Shown piece after piece: positions 44,389-54,048 of a stretch of DNA of 64,000 nucleotides. The notes under the pieces are model-generated. The model saw only the letters and a list, made by a program, of their open reading frames with translations, ran no database searches and had not been told where the DNA came from. This stretch comes from Mucilaginibacter yixingensis (GTDB lineage Bacteria > Bacteroidota > Bacteroidia > Sphingobacteriales > Sphingobacteriaceae), in NCBI RefSeq assembly GCF_041080815.1, contig NZ_CP160205.1:186001-250000 (forward strand). The letters run 5' to 3'. Numbering within the stretch: position 1 is the stretch's first letter; each line of letters begins with the position of its first letter. A program made the position numbers and the translations under genes.

Positions 44389-46227
44389 ATGATGAAGAAA
44401 GCGATTTGCTTATTTTCCCTTGCCCTGGCGGCGCAGCTGGCCTGCGCGCAGGATACCGTGCGTTACGTTGGTAACACGGTTTCAAATGTTGATTATCATA
44501 ACGGACAGTTGACTCCGGCAGTTGGCGTGCACAACATGCAGATCTTCCGCGCTAACCGCGAGCATCCTGAAGAGGCTGATGGTTTTGGTTTTACCTATAA
44601 CCACGCGCCCATGTTGGCCTACTGGCATAACACTTATTATGTAGAATACCTAAGCGATAAGGTAGGCGAGAGCGTTCCGCCGGGCCATACGCTGATGATT
44701 ACTTCTAAAGACGGCGAAAACTGGTCAAAACCAAAAGAGATTTTCCCAATCTATCGTATTCCTGACGGTACTACCAAGCCAGGTGTTGAAGGCGTTGCCA
44801 AAAACCTGGACGCAGTGATGCACCAGCGTATGGGTTTTTATACCGCAAAATCTGGTCGCCTGCTGGTATTGGGTTTCTATGGCATTTGTCTGGATGCACA
44901 TGATGACCCGAATGACGGCCTGGGTATCGGTCGCGTGGTGCGCGAGGTGCTGCCAAACGGAGAGTACGGACCGATTTATTTCGTTCATTACAACCCAAAA
45001 TGGAACGAGAGCAATACCTCTTTTCCTTTCTACAAAAAAAGCAAAGACAAAGGCTTTATACAGGCTTGTGATGAGCTGATGGCTAACCCGCTGATGATGA
45101 TGCAATGGGTAGAAGAAACCGATAAAAAAGATCCGCTTATCCCGCTGCATAAAGATTATAAAGCGTTTAACTTTTATCACCTGCCTGACGGCCGTGTGGT
45201 TGGTTTATGGAAATATGCCTTGACTGCCATTAGTACCGATAATGGTAAAACCTGGCCTGAAAATGCTGCACGCGCGCCGCGTTTTGTAAACTCCAATGCT
45301 AAAATCTGGGGTCAGCGCACTTCAGATGGTAAATACTCAACCGTTTACAATCCTTCGGAGTTTCGCTGGCCGCTGGCTGTTTCTGTGAGCGATGATGGTT
45401 TGAACTATAAAAACCTGTTGCTGGTAAACGGCGAGATTACCAGTCTGCGTTACGGGGGCAACTACAAATCATACGGCCCGCAATATACCCGTGGTATTAT
45501 TGAGGGTAACGGCGTAATCCCAGGCGGTAAAGAGTGGGTTACCTATAGCATGAACAAAGAGGATATCTGGGTAACATCAATCCCGGTGCCTATCGTTAGC
45601 GAGGTAACTGCCCAGGCTAACGAGGATTTTAACGCCCTGCCAGCCGGTAAAGAACTGGACCAGTGGAACACCTACAGCGGCCTGTGGTGCCCCGCCAAAA
45701 TTGACAAAGCGCCTGATGGCTCTAAAGCTCTTGCACTGAAAGACTGGGATCCGTTTGATTATGCCAAGGCAGAGCGTGCCATCCCGGCTAATAAAAAAGT
45801 GGAGACTGAGTTTACCATCATCCCCGGCCAGAACAATACTGGTATGCTGGATATTGAGTTTCAGGATGAGCGGGGTACACCGGCCATCCGTTTAACTATC
45901 GACTCGACCGGCCAATTCAAAGCCAAGGTAGGTTATCGCGATAAAAACTTCTTTAAATACCAGCCGAATGAGGTTTGCCACGTGAGCGTGAAACTGAATA
46001 CTGACACGCGTTTTTACACCGTAAACGTGAACGGTAAAGACGTGCTGACCAGCCTGTTTTTTGCCCCCGTATTGAAAGTGAGCCGCGTGGCCTTCCGTAC
46101 TGGCGGTGTGCGCCGTTTCCCGGATGCTGATACCCCGACTGATCAGATGTATGATCTGAAAAACCCGGGAGAGAAGGCTAAACCGGCTGCTTATTATATC
46201 AAATCGTTTAAATCAAGCACTTATTAA
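44389..46227 (+). CDS. Secreted sialidase-like beta-propeller with C-terminal beta-sandwich
   Basis: A 612-residue exported protein, signal peptide ending ACAQ. The N-terminal 400 residues form a propeller with Asp-box-like turns (TSKDGENWSK, ISTDNGKTWPEN, VSDDGLNYKN). Residues about 420-600 look like a concanavalin-like sandwich (VETEFTIIPGQNNTGMLDI, VSVKLNTDTRFYTVNVNG). Sialidase folds act on ulosonic acids and other sugars; catalytic Arg, Tyr and Glu residues could not be assigned with certainty. In this setting it may release an unusual acidic sugar. Two start codons are adjacent (44389 and 44392). Confidence 0.65.
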   Translation: MMKKAICLFSLALAAQLACAQDTVRYVGNTVSNVDYHNGQLTPAVGVHNMQIFRANREHPEEADGFGFTYNHAPMLAYWHNTYYVEYLSDKVGESVPPGHTLMITSKDGENWSKPKEIFPIYRIPDGTTKPGVEGVAKNLDAVMHQRMGFYTAKSGRLLVLGFYGICLDAHDDPNDGLGIGRVVREVLPNGEYGPIYFVHYNPKWNESNTSFPFYKKSKDKGFIQACDELMANPLMMMQWVEETDKKDPLIPLHKDYKAFNFYHLPDGRVVGLWKYALTAISTDNGKTWPENAARAPRFVNSNAKIWGQRTSDGKYSTVYNPSEFRWPLAVSVSDDGLNYKNLLLVNGEITSLRYGGNYKSYGPQYTRGIIEGNGVIPGGKEWVTYSMNKEDIWVTSIPVPIVSEVTAQANEDFNALPAGKELDQWNTYSGLWCPAKIDKAPDGSKALALKDWDPFDYAKAERAIPANKKVETEFTIIPGQNNTGMLDIEFQDERGTPAIRLTIDSTGQFKAKVGYRDKNFFKYQPNEVCHVSVKLNTDTRFYTVNVNGKDVLTSLFFAPVLKVSRVAFRTGGVRRFPDADTPTDQMYDLKNPGEKAKPAAYYIKSFKSSTY

Positions 46228-46229
46228 TT

Positions 46230-47681
46230 ATGCGTAAAAGCGCACTCATATTAGGTTTAATGCTGATGGCCGGCGCCGCTGCCCGTGCAGAGGTAACATT
46301 GCCCAACATATTGGGCAACGGCATGGTTTTGCAACGCAACAAACCCGTACCCGTTTGGGGCACCGCCGCGCAAGGCGAAAAGGTGACCGTTAAATTTGGC
46401 AAGCAAACCAAAACTGCCATGCCCGATACCGCAGGCCATTGGCAGGTATTGCTGGACCCAATGCAGGCATCGGCCAAGGGCCAAACAATGACCATCAGCG
46501 GAACCAATACCATCAAGCTGGATGATATTTTGGTGGGCGAGGTTTGGCTGGCTTCCGGTCAGTCTAACATGACGTATGAGATGCGCAAAAACAGCAAAGT
46601 GCAAAAACCAGACAGCACGAGTAACTGGCCGGTTGACGAGCTGAAGTATGCGCACAACCACATGCTGCGGATTTTCCTGGTAACCAACAAAAACCTGCGC
46701 AAACCAGACACCACACATGCAGGCTGGGCAGTTGCAGAGAATGCTGCTTTAAGCAATTTTTCGGCTGTTGGTTATTTCTTTGCCAAACACCTGAACGAGG
46801 ATTTGAAAGTGCCGGTGGGTATTATCGCTTCATCAAGTCCGGGTAGCCGTATTGAGCCTTGGGTGTCTCGTGAGGCTTTAGTTAATGAGCCTTATTTCAA
46901 AGAAAATAATATCAGAGTTGATGGCGATCCCGGTAAGTTTTATGACAACATGATTCAGCCACTGGCTCCCTTTGCAATCAAAGGCATCTTGTGGTATCAG
47001 GGAGAGTCTGGCGCTTATCTGAATGAGAATATCACTTACGCCTACAAAATGGATGCGCTGATTAACAACTGGCGCACTTTATGGAGCGATAAAAAATTGC
47101 CGTTCTATTATGTGCAGATTGCACCGTTCCGTTACTCAACAGTAAAAGACCCAGTTAAAAAATATACCATCTATACCGAACCTGAACTGCGCGAAGGCCA
47201 AGCTCAGGCGCTAAAAATTCCTTACACGGGTATGGTGGTAACTACCGACCTGAATGAGAACCTGGATAACCTGCACCCACATTACAAGTGGGAGATCGGT
47301 CGCCGGTTAGAATTGCAGGCCATGGCTAATACTTATGGTGCTAAAAATGTGGTGCCATCGGGCCCGTTGTATAGCGGAATGGCCACATCAGGCAATAAAA
47401 TCGTCCTCAGTTTTAAATACACCGATGGCGGGCTGATAAGCCATGACGGTAAACCGCTTACAAATTTTGAAATTGCAGGCAGCGACGGCGTGTTTGTTCC
47501 CGCCCAGGCTGAGATAAAAGGGGATAAAGTATATGTATCGGCAGCGTCTGTTAGTCAGCCAACAGCAGCACGTTTTGCCTGGGACGAGGCGGCAAATCCA
47601 AACTTTTACAACAAAGCAGGTTTGCCGGCAGTGCCTTTCAGAACCAATACCCCTTACGTTTTTAAACCTATAACAAACTAA
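46230..47681 (+). CDS. Sialate O-acetylesterase-like SGNH esterase
   Basis: A 483-residue exported esterase, signal peptide ending AARA. The N-terminal module VTLPNILGNGMVLQRNKPVPVWG and IKLDDILVGEVWLASGQSNM leads to the SGNH nucleophile Ser in GQSNM. WYQGES provides the third block, and NLHPHYKWEIG holds the catalytic His. Members remove acetyl groups from glycans. In a pectin locus the probable substrates are O-acetylated uronic or deoxy sugars; true sialate is unlikely. Two bases separate it from the previous gene, so it is translated as part of the operon. Confidence 0.88.
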   Translation: MRKSALILGLMLMAGAAARAEVTLPNILGNGMVLQRNKPVPVWGTAAQGEKVTVKFGKQTKTAMPDTAGHWQVLLDPMQASAKGQTMTISGTNTIKLDDILVGEVWLASGQSNMTYEMRKNSKVQKPDSTSNWPVDELKYAHNHMLRIFLVTNKNLRKPDTTHAGWAVAENAALSNFSAVGYFFAKHLNEDLKVPVGIIASSSPGSRIEPWVSREALVNEPYFKENNIRVDGDPGKFYDNMIQPLAPFAIKGILWYQGESGAYLNENITYAYKMDALINNWRTLWSDKKLPFYYVQIAPFRYSTVKDPVKKYTIYTEPELREGQAQALKIPYTGMVVTTDLNENLDNLHPHYKWEIGRRLELQAMANTYGAKNVVPSGPLYSGMATSGNKIVLSFKYTDGGLISHDGKPLTNFEIAGSDGVFVPAQAEIKGDKVYVSAASVSQPTAARFAWDEAANPNFYNKAGLPAVPFRTNTPYVFKPITN

Positions 47682-47689
47682 AACCTAAA

Positions 47690-50488
47690 ATGATAAAACT
47701 AGTACGTAAACCATTGTTGCTTGCGCTGCTGGCCGCCGCAGGATTGAGCGCCCGCGCGCAAAATACACAGGTGCAATACCTATCAGGTACCAGCAGCGAC
47801 CATACCGTTGACTGGGATTTCTTTTGTACCGCTGGCAATAACTCCGGCAAGTGGACCAAAATTCCGGTTCCATCAAACTGGGAGTTTCAGGGCTTTGGTA
47901 AGTTTAACTATGGTTTAGATAAAGATACCCTGCGTTTAAACGAGAAGGGTATGTACAAGCATGAGTTTACTGTGCCTGCTGCATGGCAGGGCAAAACCAT
48001 TAACCTGGTTTTTGAAGGCTCAATGACCGATACCGAAGTGAAACTGAACGGCAAAAGCGTCGGTGCAGTTCACCAGGGATCGTTCTATCGTTTTAAATAT
48101 GATATTACCAAACTGCTCAACTACAGCAAACCAAACTTGCTGGAGGTAACGGTTTCAAAAGCATCGGCCAATGCATCCGTAAACGGTGCCGAGCGTAAGG
48201 GCGATTTCTGGGTATTCGGCGGTATTTTCCGTCCGGTATTGCTGGAAGCGGTGCCGGTATCCCACCTGGAAAGCTGGGCGGTTAATGCCAAGGCTGATGG
48301 CAGCTTTACCGCACAGGTAAAACTGACAGATGCTAAAGCAGGATCGGTATCGGCACAAATTTATACGCTGGCTGGACAGAAATTCGGTGCGCCATTTACC
48401 TCACCGGTTAAAGCAGGCGATACTTCTGTATTTGTAAAATCTCGCCTGGCTGCACCTCAATTGTGGACGCCTGAAACGCCAAATCTGTATAACGTAGTAT
48501 TTACTTATACCGAGGGCGGCAAAGCGGTGCATACCGTAAAACAACGGTTTGGTTTCCGTACCGTTGAACTGCGCCGTCAGGATGGTATCTACGTGAACGG
48601 CGTGAAGGTTAAGTTTAAGGGGGTCGATCACCACTCATTCTGGCCTACAACCGGTCGTGCCATGAGCAAAACCCGCAGCATAGAGGATGTGAAGATGATC
48701 AAATCGATGAACATGAACGCGGTGCGTATGTCGCACTATCCGCCGGATACCCATTTCCTGGATGTGTGTGATTCATTGGGCGTTTTTGTTCTGGATGAGC
48801 TGACCGGCTGGCACAACCATTACGATACCCCGGTAGGTTCAAAACTGGTAAAAGAAATGCTGACCCGCGACGTGAACCACCCATCCATCGTAGTTTGGGA
48901 TAATGGTAACGAGGGCGGTTTCAACTTCGATCTGGATCACCTGTTTAAAGATTACGATCTTCAAAAACGCCCGTTGATCCACCCGTGGACAACCTTCGAG
49001 GGCACCAACACCCAGCACTATATTAATTATGATTACGGTACGTTCACTGCGCTGCATGGTCATGACGTATTTTTCCCTACGGAGTTTTTACACGGTTTGT
49101 ATGACGGCGGTGCCGGTGCAGGTCTGGAAGATTTCTGGGAGCTGATGTATCATACCCCAATCTCGGCCGGCGGTTTCATCTGGGTTTTTGCTGATGAAGA
49201 CGTAGTGCGTAACGATAAAGGCGGCATGCTGGATGGCGACGGCGATCACGCGCCGGATGGTATCCTCGGTCCGTTCCATGAGAAAGAGGGCAGCTACTTT
49301 GCCATCAAACAGATCTGGAGCCCGGTACATATTGAAGACCGCGATATCACCCCAGAGTTTAACGGTCAGTTGCGTATTGAGAACCGTTACCTGTACACCA
49401 ACCTGAAACAGTGTACCTTTAAATATCGTCTGGCTAAACTGGGCAATCCATACCAAAAATCAACCACCCCAGATAAATCTGGCCCGATTGTAGCGCCCGA
49501 TGCAGCGCCTGGTCAGTTTGGTACCCTGCAAATGGGTTTACCGGCAGGCTGGTCGAACTATGACGTGTTGTACCTGACTGCTTACGGTCCGGATAAAAAC
49601 GAACTGTATACCTGGAGCTGGCCAATTGTTACGCATGATGCGGTAACCAAACGCATGATTACGCTGACCGGCGGTACTAAAGCAGAGATCAGCGAAACTG
49701 ATTCGCTTTACAAAGTAAAAGCAAATGGCGGCCTGGAGCTGGAGTTTAACCGCAACAACGGTCAGCTGATGAAAGTGAAGAACGGCAAAGGCGGAATTCC
49801 ATTCAACAACGGCCCGGTACTGGCAGAAGGTTTTGAGAAAACAGGTTTCCAGAAACTGAGTCACCGTTATGAAGGTGAGAACCTGGTGATAGAAGCCGAA
49901 TACGAAAGAAAAGCCAATATGGCCGGTCTGAAATGGACCATCTATCCATCTGGCTGGGTGGGCATGACCGTGAAATACTGGCCGATAGGCGAGGAAGGCA
50001 ACATGCTGGGCGTAAGCTTCTCTTTCCCAGAAAAAGATGTTAAAGGCGTAAGCTACATGGGCGATGGTCCGTACCGTGTATGGAAAAACCGTATGAAGGG
50101 TGTAACCATGAACGTGTGGGATAAAACCTACAACAACACCATCACCGGCGGCGGCAAAGTGGAGTATCCTGAGTTTAAAGGCTACTACAGCAACCTGTAC
50201 TGGATGAAGCTGAACACCAAAGAGCAACCGATTACCATTGTGTGCGACAGTCGCGACGTATTTATGCGTTTGTTCACGCCGGCGCAACCGGCCAAAGTGT
50301 ACAACACGGCACCTGCGTTCCCATCGGGCGATATCTCGTTTATGAATGGTATCACTCCAATCGGCACCAAATCACAGAAAGCCGACAAGTTGGGTACCCA
50401 GGGTTTCCCGAACAAGTATTTTGATTATTACAAAAACGTAGATATGGCGCTCACCATCAACCTTTACTTCGATTTCTCGGGTAAATAA
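47690..50488 (+). CDS. Secreted GH2 glycosidase
   Basis: A 932-residue exported GH2 enzyme, signal peptide ending ARAQ. It has the jelly roll (WTKIPVPSNWEFQGFGKFNYG, FWVFGGIFRPVLLEA), an Ig-like domain, a TIM barrel (VKFKGVDHHSFWPTTG, MNAVRMSHYPPD) and a long C-terminal beta part. The acid/base is Glu408 in WDNGNEGG and the nucleophile Glu465 in FFPTEFLHG. The Asn-Glu motif and barrel agree with beta-glycosidases such as beta-galactosidase or beta-glucuronidase. The DGDGDHAPDGILGP insert may bind Ca. Its stop lies 4 bp before the transposase start. Confidence 0.88.
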   Translation: MIKLVRKPLLLALLAAAGLSARAQNTQVQYLSGTSSDHTVDWDFFCTAGNNSGKWTKIPVPSNWEFQGFGKFNYGLDKDTLRLNEKGMYKHEFTVPAAWQGKTINLVFEGSMTDTEVKLNGKSVGAVHQGSFYRFKYDITKLLNYSKPNLLEVTVSKASANASVNGAERKGDFWVFGGIFRPVLLEAVPVSHLESWAVNAKADGSFTAQVKLTDAKAGSVSAQIYTLAGQKFGAPFTSPVKAGDTSVFVKSRLAAPQLWTPETPNLYNVVFTYTEGGKAVHTVKQRFGFRTVELRRQDGIYVNGVKVKFKGVDHHSFWPTTGRAMSKTRSIEDVKMIKSMNMNAVRMSHYPPDTHFLDVCDSLGVFVLDELTGWHNHYDTPVGSKLVKEMLTRDVNHPSIVVWDNGNEGGFNFDLDHLFKDYDLQKRPLIHPWTTFEGTNTQHYINYDYGTFTALHGHDVFFPTEFLHGLYDGGAGAGLEDFWELMYHTPISAGGFIWVFADEDVVRNDKGGMLDGDGDHAPDGILGPFHEKEGSYFAIKQIWSPVHIEDRDITPEFNGQLRIENRYLYTNLKQCTFKYRLAKLGNPYQKSTTPDKSGPIVAPDAAPGQFGTLQMGLPAGWSNYDVLYLTAYGPDKNELYTWSWPIVTHDAVTKRMITLTGGTKAEISETDSLYKVKANGGLELEFNRNNGQLMKVKNGKGGIPFNNGPVLAEGFEKTGFQKLSHRYEGENLVIEAEYERKANMAGLKWTIYPSGWVGMTVKYWPIGEEGNMLGVSFSFPEKDVKGVSYMGDGPYRVWKNRMKGVTMNVWDKTYNNTITGGGKVEYPEFKGYYSNLYWMKLNTKEQPITIVCDSRDVFMRLFTPAQPAKVYNTAPAFPSGDISFMNGITPIGTKSQKADKLGTQGFPNKYFDYYKNVDMALTINLYFDFSGK

Positions 50489-50492
50489 GGAG

Positions 50493-50954
50493 ATGGCCAA
50501 TACCTACACACAATTATACGTGCACATCATTTTCGCGGTCAAAGGCCGCGAAAATTTGATTGGCAGTGGCAATCGCGAGGAATTGCATAAATATATTTCG
50601 GGGATTGTTGAGAAGCGCGGGCAGAAATTGTTGGCGGTGTTTTGCATGCCAGATCATACGCATTTGTTGGTTGGATTGAAGGGTGATATCAGTGTGTCAG
50701 ATTTGGTAAGAGATGTAAAAGCCGGTTCGTCAGGATTTATTAATGATCAGCGATGGGTACGCGGCAAGTTCAATTGGCAGGAGGGCTACGGTGCGTTTTC
50801 GTATTCAAAAAGTCAATTAGATACCGTGATCAATTACGTGTTGAATCAGGAAAAACATCACGGCGTGCGTTCATTCAAAGATGAATATTTGGAGTTATTG
50901 CACCGGTTTGAGGTGGAATATGACGAACGGTATTTGTTTGAGTGGTATGTGTAG
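50493..50954 (+). mobile_element. IS200/IS605-type Y1 transposase (RAYT-like) gene
   Basis: A 153-residue HUH transposase. The metal site is His55-Thr-His57 in MPDHTHLLVG, preceded by LYVHIIFAVK. The likely catalytic Tyr is Tyr115 in VINYVLNQEKHH, and FNWQEGYGAFSYSKSQ is the usual preceding block. No TnpB is present. A cluster of REP-like palindromes begins 6 bp after its stop, as in RAYT genes that mobilise or maintain REP sequences. It starts 4 bp after the GH2 stop within a co-directional run, so it is probably transcribed with PUL genes. Confidence 0.88.
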
Positions 50955-51295
50955 TTAGGTTTAGCCAACAGGCCGCCCCTTTGGGGCTGATGCAATTGGT
51001 TAACGTTTTCTACAAACAGGTCGCCCCTCTGGGGCTTGCCTGGCATATCAAGAATGACCCACATGCCCATTTGCCAATAAAAGCCCCAGCGGGGCGAGCT
51101 ATTTGTAGAAATGTGGTTCCTTGCAAATAAAAGCCCCAGAGGGGCGACCTGTTTGTAGAAATGTGATTTCTCAAAACAGAGCTCCGTAGGAGCGGCCTGT
51201 TGGCTAACAACGTTTAAACGATTGCCACGCTAACTTTTTGACATACGATAAAACAACACCAATTAATACGGCTAACCACCGCTTATAAAACTTAA
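50955..51295. other. 341-bp gap between transposase and second GH78 gene
   Basis: Mostly filled by the REP cluster (50961-51207). The last 88 bp are AT-rich and could hold a promoter for the second half of block 3. No gene was found. Confidence 0.6.
50961..51207. repeat. REP-like palindrome cluster flanking the transposase gene
   Basis: A 247-bp array with ends TTAGCCAACAGGCCGC and its complement, inner arms of 29 bp (51009-51037 and 51131-51159, starting TCTACAAACAGGTCGCCCCT) that are perfect reverse complements, and a direct third copy of the AAAAGCCCCAG-GGGCG unit from 51080. Each unit is a GCCCC/GGGGC hairpin with a conserved GTAGAAATGTG flank. It lies between the transposase and the second GH78 gene. 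Confidence 0.85.
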
Positions 51296-54022
51296 ATGAA
51301 AAAACTAACTACCATAATCATCATTGCCCTGTGCCATCACCTGGCATTTGCGGGTGTGGGATTACAAAATCTGCGCTGCGAAATGCTGACGAACCCGCAA
51401 GGTATCGGCACCGCCAAACCGCGACTGAGCTGGCAGATCGCTGCCGATGCACGCAACACCAACCAGGTAGCTTATCAGGTATTGGTAGCATCAACCCCAG
51501 GAAAGCTGGCTGCTAATACCGGCGATTTGTGGGACTCCAAAAAGGTGACCTCATCGGCCTCTATCATGGTGCCCTACGCTGGACAGGCATTAACCAGCCG
51601 GGCTGCATGTTTTTGGAAAGTACGCGTGTGGACCAGCACCGGGGCCAGCGAATGGAGCCAACCGGCTCAGTGGACCGTAGGCCTGCTTAACCAAAGCGAG
51701 TGGACTGCTAAATGGATCGGCGCGGAGCATGGTTTCCCGTGGGATAGTATTGCTAAGTTCTCACGTTTATCAGCACGCTATTACCGCAAGCAGTTTGAGG
51801 TAAAACCGGCTCTGAAAAAAGCTACCGTTTATATTGTTGGTTTAGGCCACTATGAACTGTTTGTAAACGGTCACCAGATTGGTGATCAGGTGCTGAACAC
51901 TCCTCCAACCGACTATACCCAATCGGTTATCTCTAATACTTTCGACGTTACTAAAGATATTAAACAAGGCGCCAACGCCATTGGTACGGTGCTGGGTAAT
52001 GGTCGTTTCTTTACCATGCGCCCTATCTATAAGCCACAAAAGATCAAAGAATTTGGTTATCCAAAAATGCTGCTGCAATTGGAGTTGCAATATACCGATG
52101 GCTCTAAGCAAACCATTATTAGCGATGGCAGCTGGAAGTTTACAGCCGATGGCCCGATCCGCGCCAATAACGAGTACGATGGTGAGGAGTATGATGCCAC
52201 CAAAGAGTTTGCCGGCTGGAACCAAACTGGCTTTAACGATAGCAAATGGCTGAACGCCGAACTGGTGAAAAGTCCGGGCGGCAAGATAGTGGCGCAAATG
52301 AACGAGCCAATAAAAGTAATGGGCACCGTTAAACCTGTAAGCCTGAAACAACTCCAAAATGGGGAGTGGGTGATGGATATGGGACAGAATTTCTCGGGAT
52401 GGCTGGTAATGAAAGTGAAAGGTAACCGCGGCGACAAGGTGACGCTGAAATATGCCGAAACCCTGAAACCTGACGGGAGCCTGTACATTGCCAACCTGCG
52501 CGATGCCAAGGTGACCGACGTGTATACCCTGAAAGGTGGCGCCGAAGAAACCTGGAAACCGGCTTTTGTTTTCCACGGATTTAGATATGTATCGATAGAA
52601 GGTTATCCCGGCAAGCCGGAGATGAGCGATTTTATTGGCGAGGTGGTGTATGATGACCTGCCAACTATCGGTAGTTTTGAAACTTCAAACCCTTTGGTAA
52701 ACCAGATCTATAAAAATGCCTACTGGGGTATCCTGAGCAACTATAAAGGTATGCCGATGGACTGTCCGCAACGTAATGAGCGTATGCCATGGTTGGGCGA
52801 CAGAGCGGTAGGCTCGCTGGGCGAGAGTTTCATTTTTGGTAACGGTAACCTGTATGCCAAATGGCTGGATGATATTGAGCAGGCCCAGAAACCAGACGGC
52901 GCCATCCCTGATGTGGCTCCGGCTTACTGGAATTACTATAGCGATAACATGACATGGCCAGGTACTTACCTGCTGATTGGTGATATGCTGTATCGCCAGT
53001 TTGGTGATGCCGCACCAATTAAAAAGCACTATGCCTCCATGAAAAAATGGATGGATTACATGCGCAACAAATACGGTAAAGACGGCCTGATCACCAAAGA
53101 TAAATATGGCGATTGGTGCATGCCGCCAGAGAGCCTGGAACTCATCCACGCTAAAGATACCTCGCGCATTACGGCTGGGCCGCTTATTGCAACGGCCTAT
53201 TATATTCACTTCCTTGATCTGATGAAAAAGTTTGCCACCCTGTCTGGCAAACCGGATGAGGCCAAGGCCTGGACCGCGCAGAAAGAGAGCATGGAGAATG
53301 CGTTTAACAAAACGTACTTCAATAAACAAACCTATCAGTATGCCAACAACACGGTAACGGCCAACTTGCTGCCGCTATATTTCGGTATCACGCCGGCGCA
53401 GTACCGCCAGCAGGTGTTTAAAAATATTGTTGATAAAACGGTGAACGAGGGCCACGGGCACATCAGTACCGGTGTAATTGGCACGCAATGGATCATGCGC
53501 GGACTGACCGAATACGGCCGCCCTGATCTGGCCTGGCAAATGGCCAGCAATGAAGATTACCCGGGTTGGGGCTACATGGTAAAACGTGGTGCCACTACCA
53601 TCTGGGAGCTATGGAATGGTGATACCGCAGATCCGGCCATGAACTCGCGTAACCACATCATGCTGCTGGGCGATTTAGTGGTTTGGTTCTATGAAGATCT
53701 GAGTGGCATTAAGCCTGTTACCCCAGGCTATAAAGACATCGTGATGTATCCGCAAACTACCAAGGGTTTAGACTATGTGAAAGCATCGTACCAAACTCCT
53801 TACGGCGAAGTGAAAAGTAGCTGGGAAAACAAAAGCGGCTTTAAGTGGAACGTAACCGTTCCGGCCAACACCACGGCTACTGTTTATGTGCCTGCGTCAT
53901 CTGCTAACGCGGTGACTGAAGGCGGTAAGAAAGTACCGGCGGATGTGAAATTTATAAAAATGGAAAACGGTCGCGCTGTGTTCCAGGTAGGTTCTGGCAC
54001 CTACAACTTTGAGAGTAAATAA
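51296..54022 (+). CDS. Secreted GH78 alpha-L-rhamnosidase (second copy)
   Basis: A 908-residue exported rhamnosidase with signal peptide ending near AFAG. The domain order matches the first copy: NPQGIGTAKPRLSWQ Ig-like module, rhamnosidase N domain, DMGQNFSGWLVMK beta domain, (alpha/alpha)6 barrel and C-terminal sandwich. The acid region is DCPQRNERMPWLGD with Glu after Asn as predicted acid, a form common in one Bacteroidota GH78 branch, and the base is in GATTIWELWNG. The two copies are clearly different branches, so they probably cleave different rhamnosyl linkages. Confidence 0.93.
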   Translation: MKKLTTIIIIALCHHLAFAGVGLQNLRCEMLTNPQGIGTAKPRLSWQIAADARNTNQVAYQVLVASTPGKLAANTGDLWDSKKVTSSASIMVPYAGQALTSRAACFWKVRVWTSTGASEWSQPAQWTVGLLNQSEWTAKWIGAEHGFPWDSIAKFSRLSARYYRKQFEVKPALKKATVYIVGLGHYELFVNGHQIGDQVLNTPPTDYTQSVISNTFDVTKDIKQGANAIGTVLGNGRFFTMRPIYKPQKIKEFGYPKMLLQLELQYTDGSKQTIISDGSWKFTADGPIRANNEYDGEEYDATKEFAGWNQTGFNDSKWLNAELVKSPGGKIVAQMNEPIKVMGTVKPVSLKQLQNGEWVMDMGQNFSGWLVMKVKGNRGDKVTLKYAETLKPDGSLYIANLRDAKVTDVYTLKGGAEETWKPAFVFHGFRYVSIEGYPGKPEMSDFIGEVVYDDLPTIGSFETSNPLVNQIYKNAYWGILSNYKGMPMDCPQRNERMPWLGDRAVGSLGESFIFGNGNLYAKWLDDIEQAQKPDGAIPDVAPAYWNYYSDNMTWPGTYLLIGDMLYRQFGDAAPIKKHYASMKKWMDYMRNKYGKDGLITKDKYGDWCMPPESLELIHAKDTSRITAGPLIATAYYIHFLDLMKKFATLSGKPDEAKAWTAQKESMENAFNKTYFNKQTYQYANNTVTANLLPLYFGITPAQYRQQVFKNIVDKTVNEGHGHISTGVIGTQWIMRGLTEYGRPDLAWQMASNEDYPGWGYMVKRGATTIWELWNGDTADPAMNSRNHIMLLGDLVVWFYEDLSGIKPVTPGYKDIVMYPQTTKGLDYVKASYQTPYGEVKSSWENKSGFKWNVTVPANTTATVYVPASSANAVTEGGKKVPADVKFIKMENGRAVFQVGSGTYNFESK

Positions 54023-54048
54023 CCAATCACCATAACCAATAACCATTA

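Noticed and set aside
44389..46227. True sialidase acting on sialic acid
   Set aside because: Fold features fit, but no catalytic triad was confirmed and no other sialic-acid genes such as nanK or nanE are present.
50961..51207. Possible CRISPR array
   Set aside because: Units are inverted as well as direct, spacing is irregular and no cas genes are near; it fits REP elements next to a RAYT-like gene.
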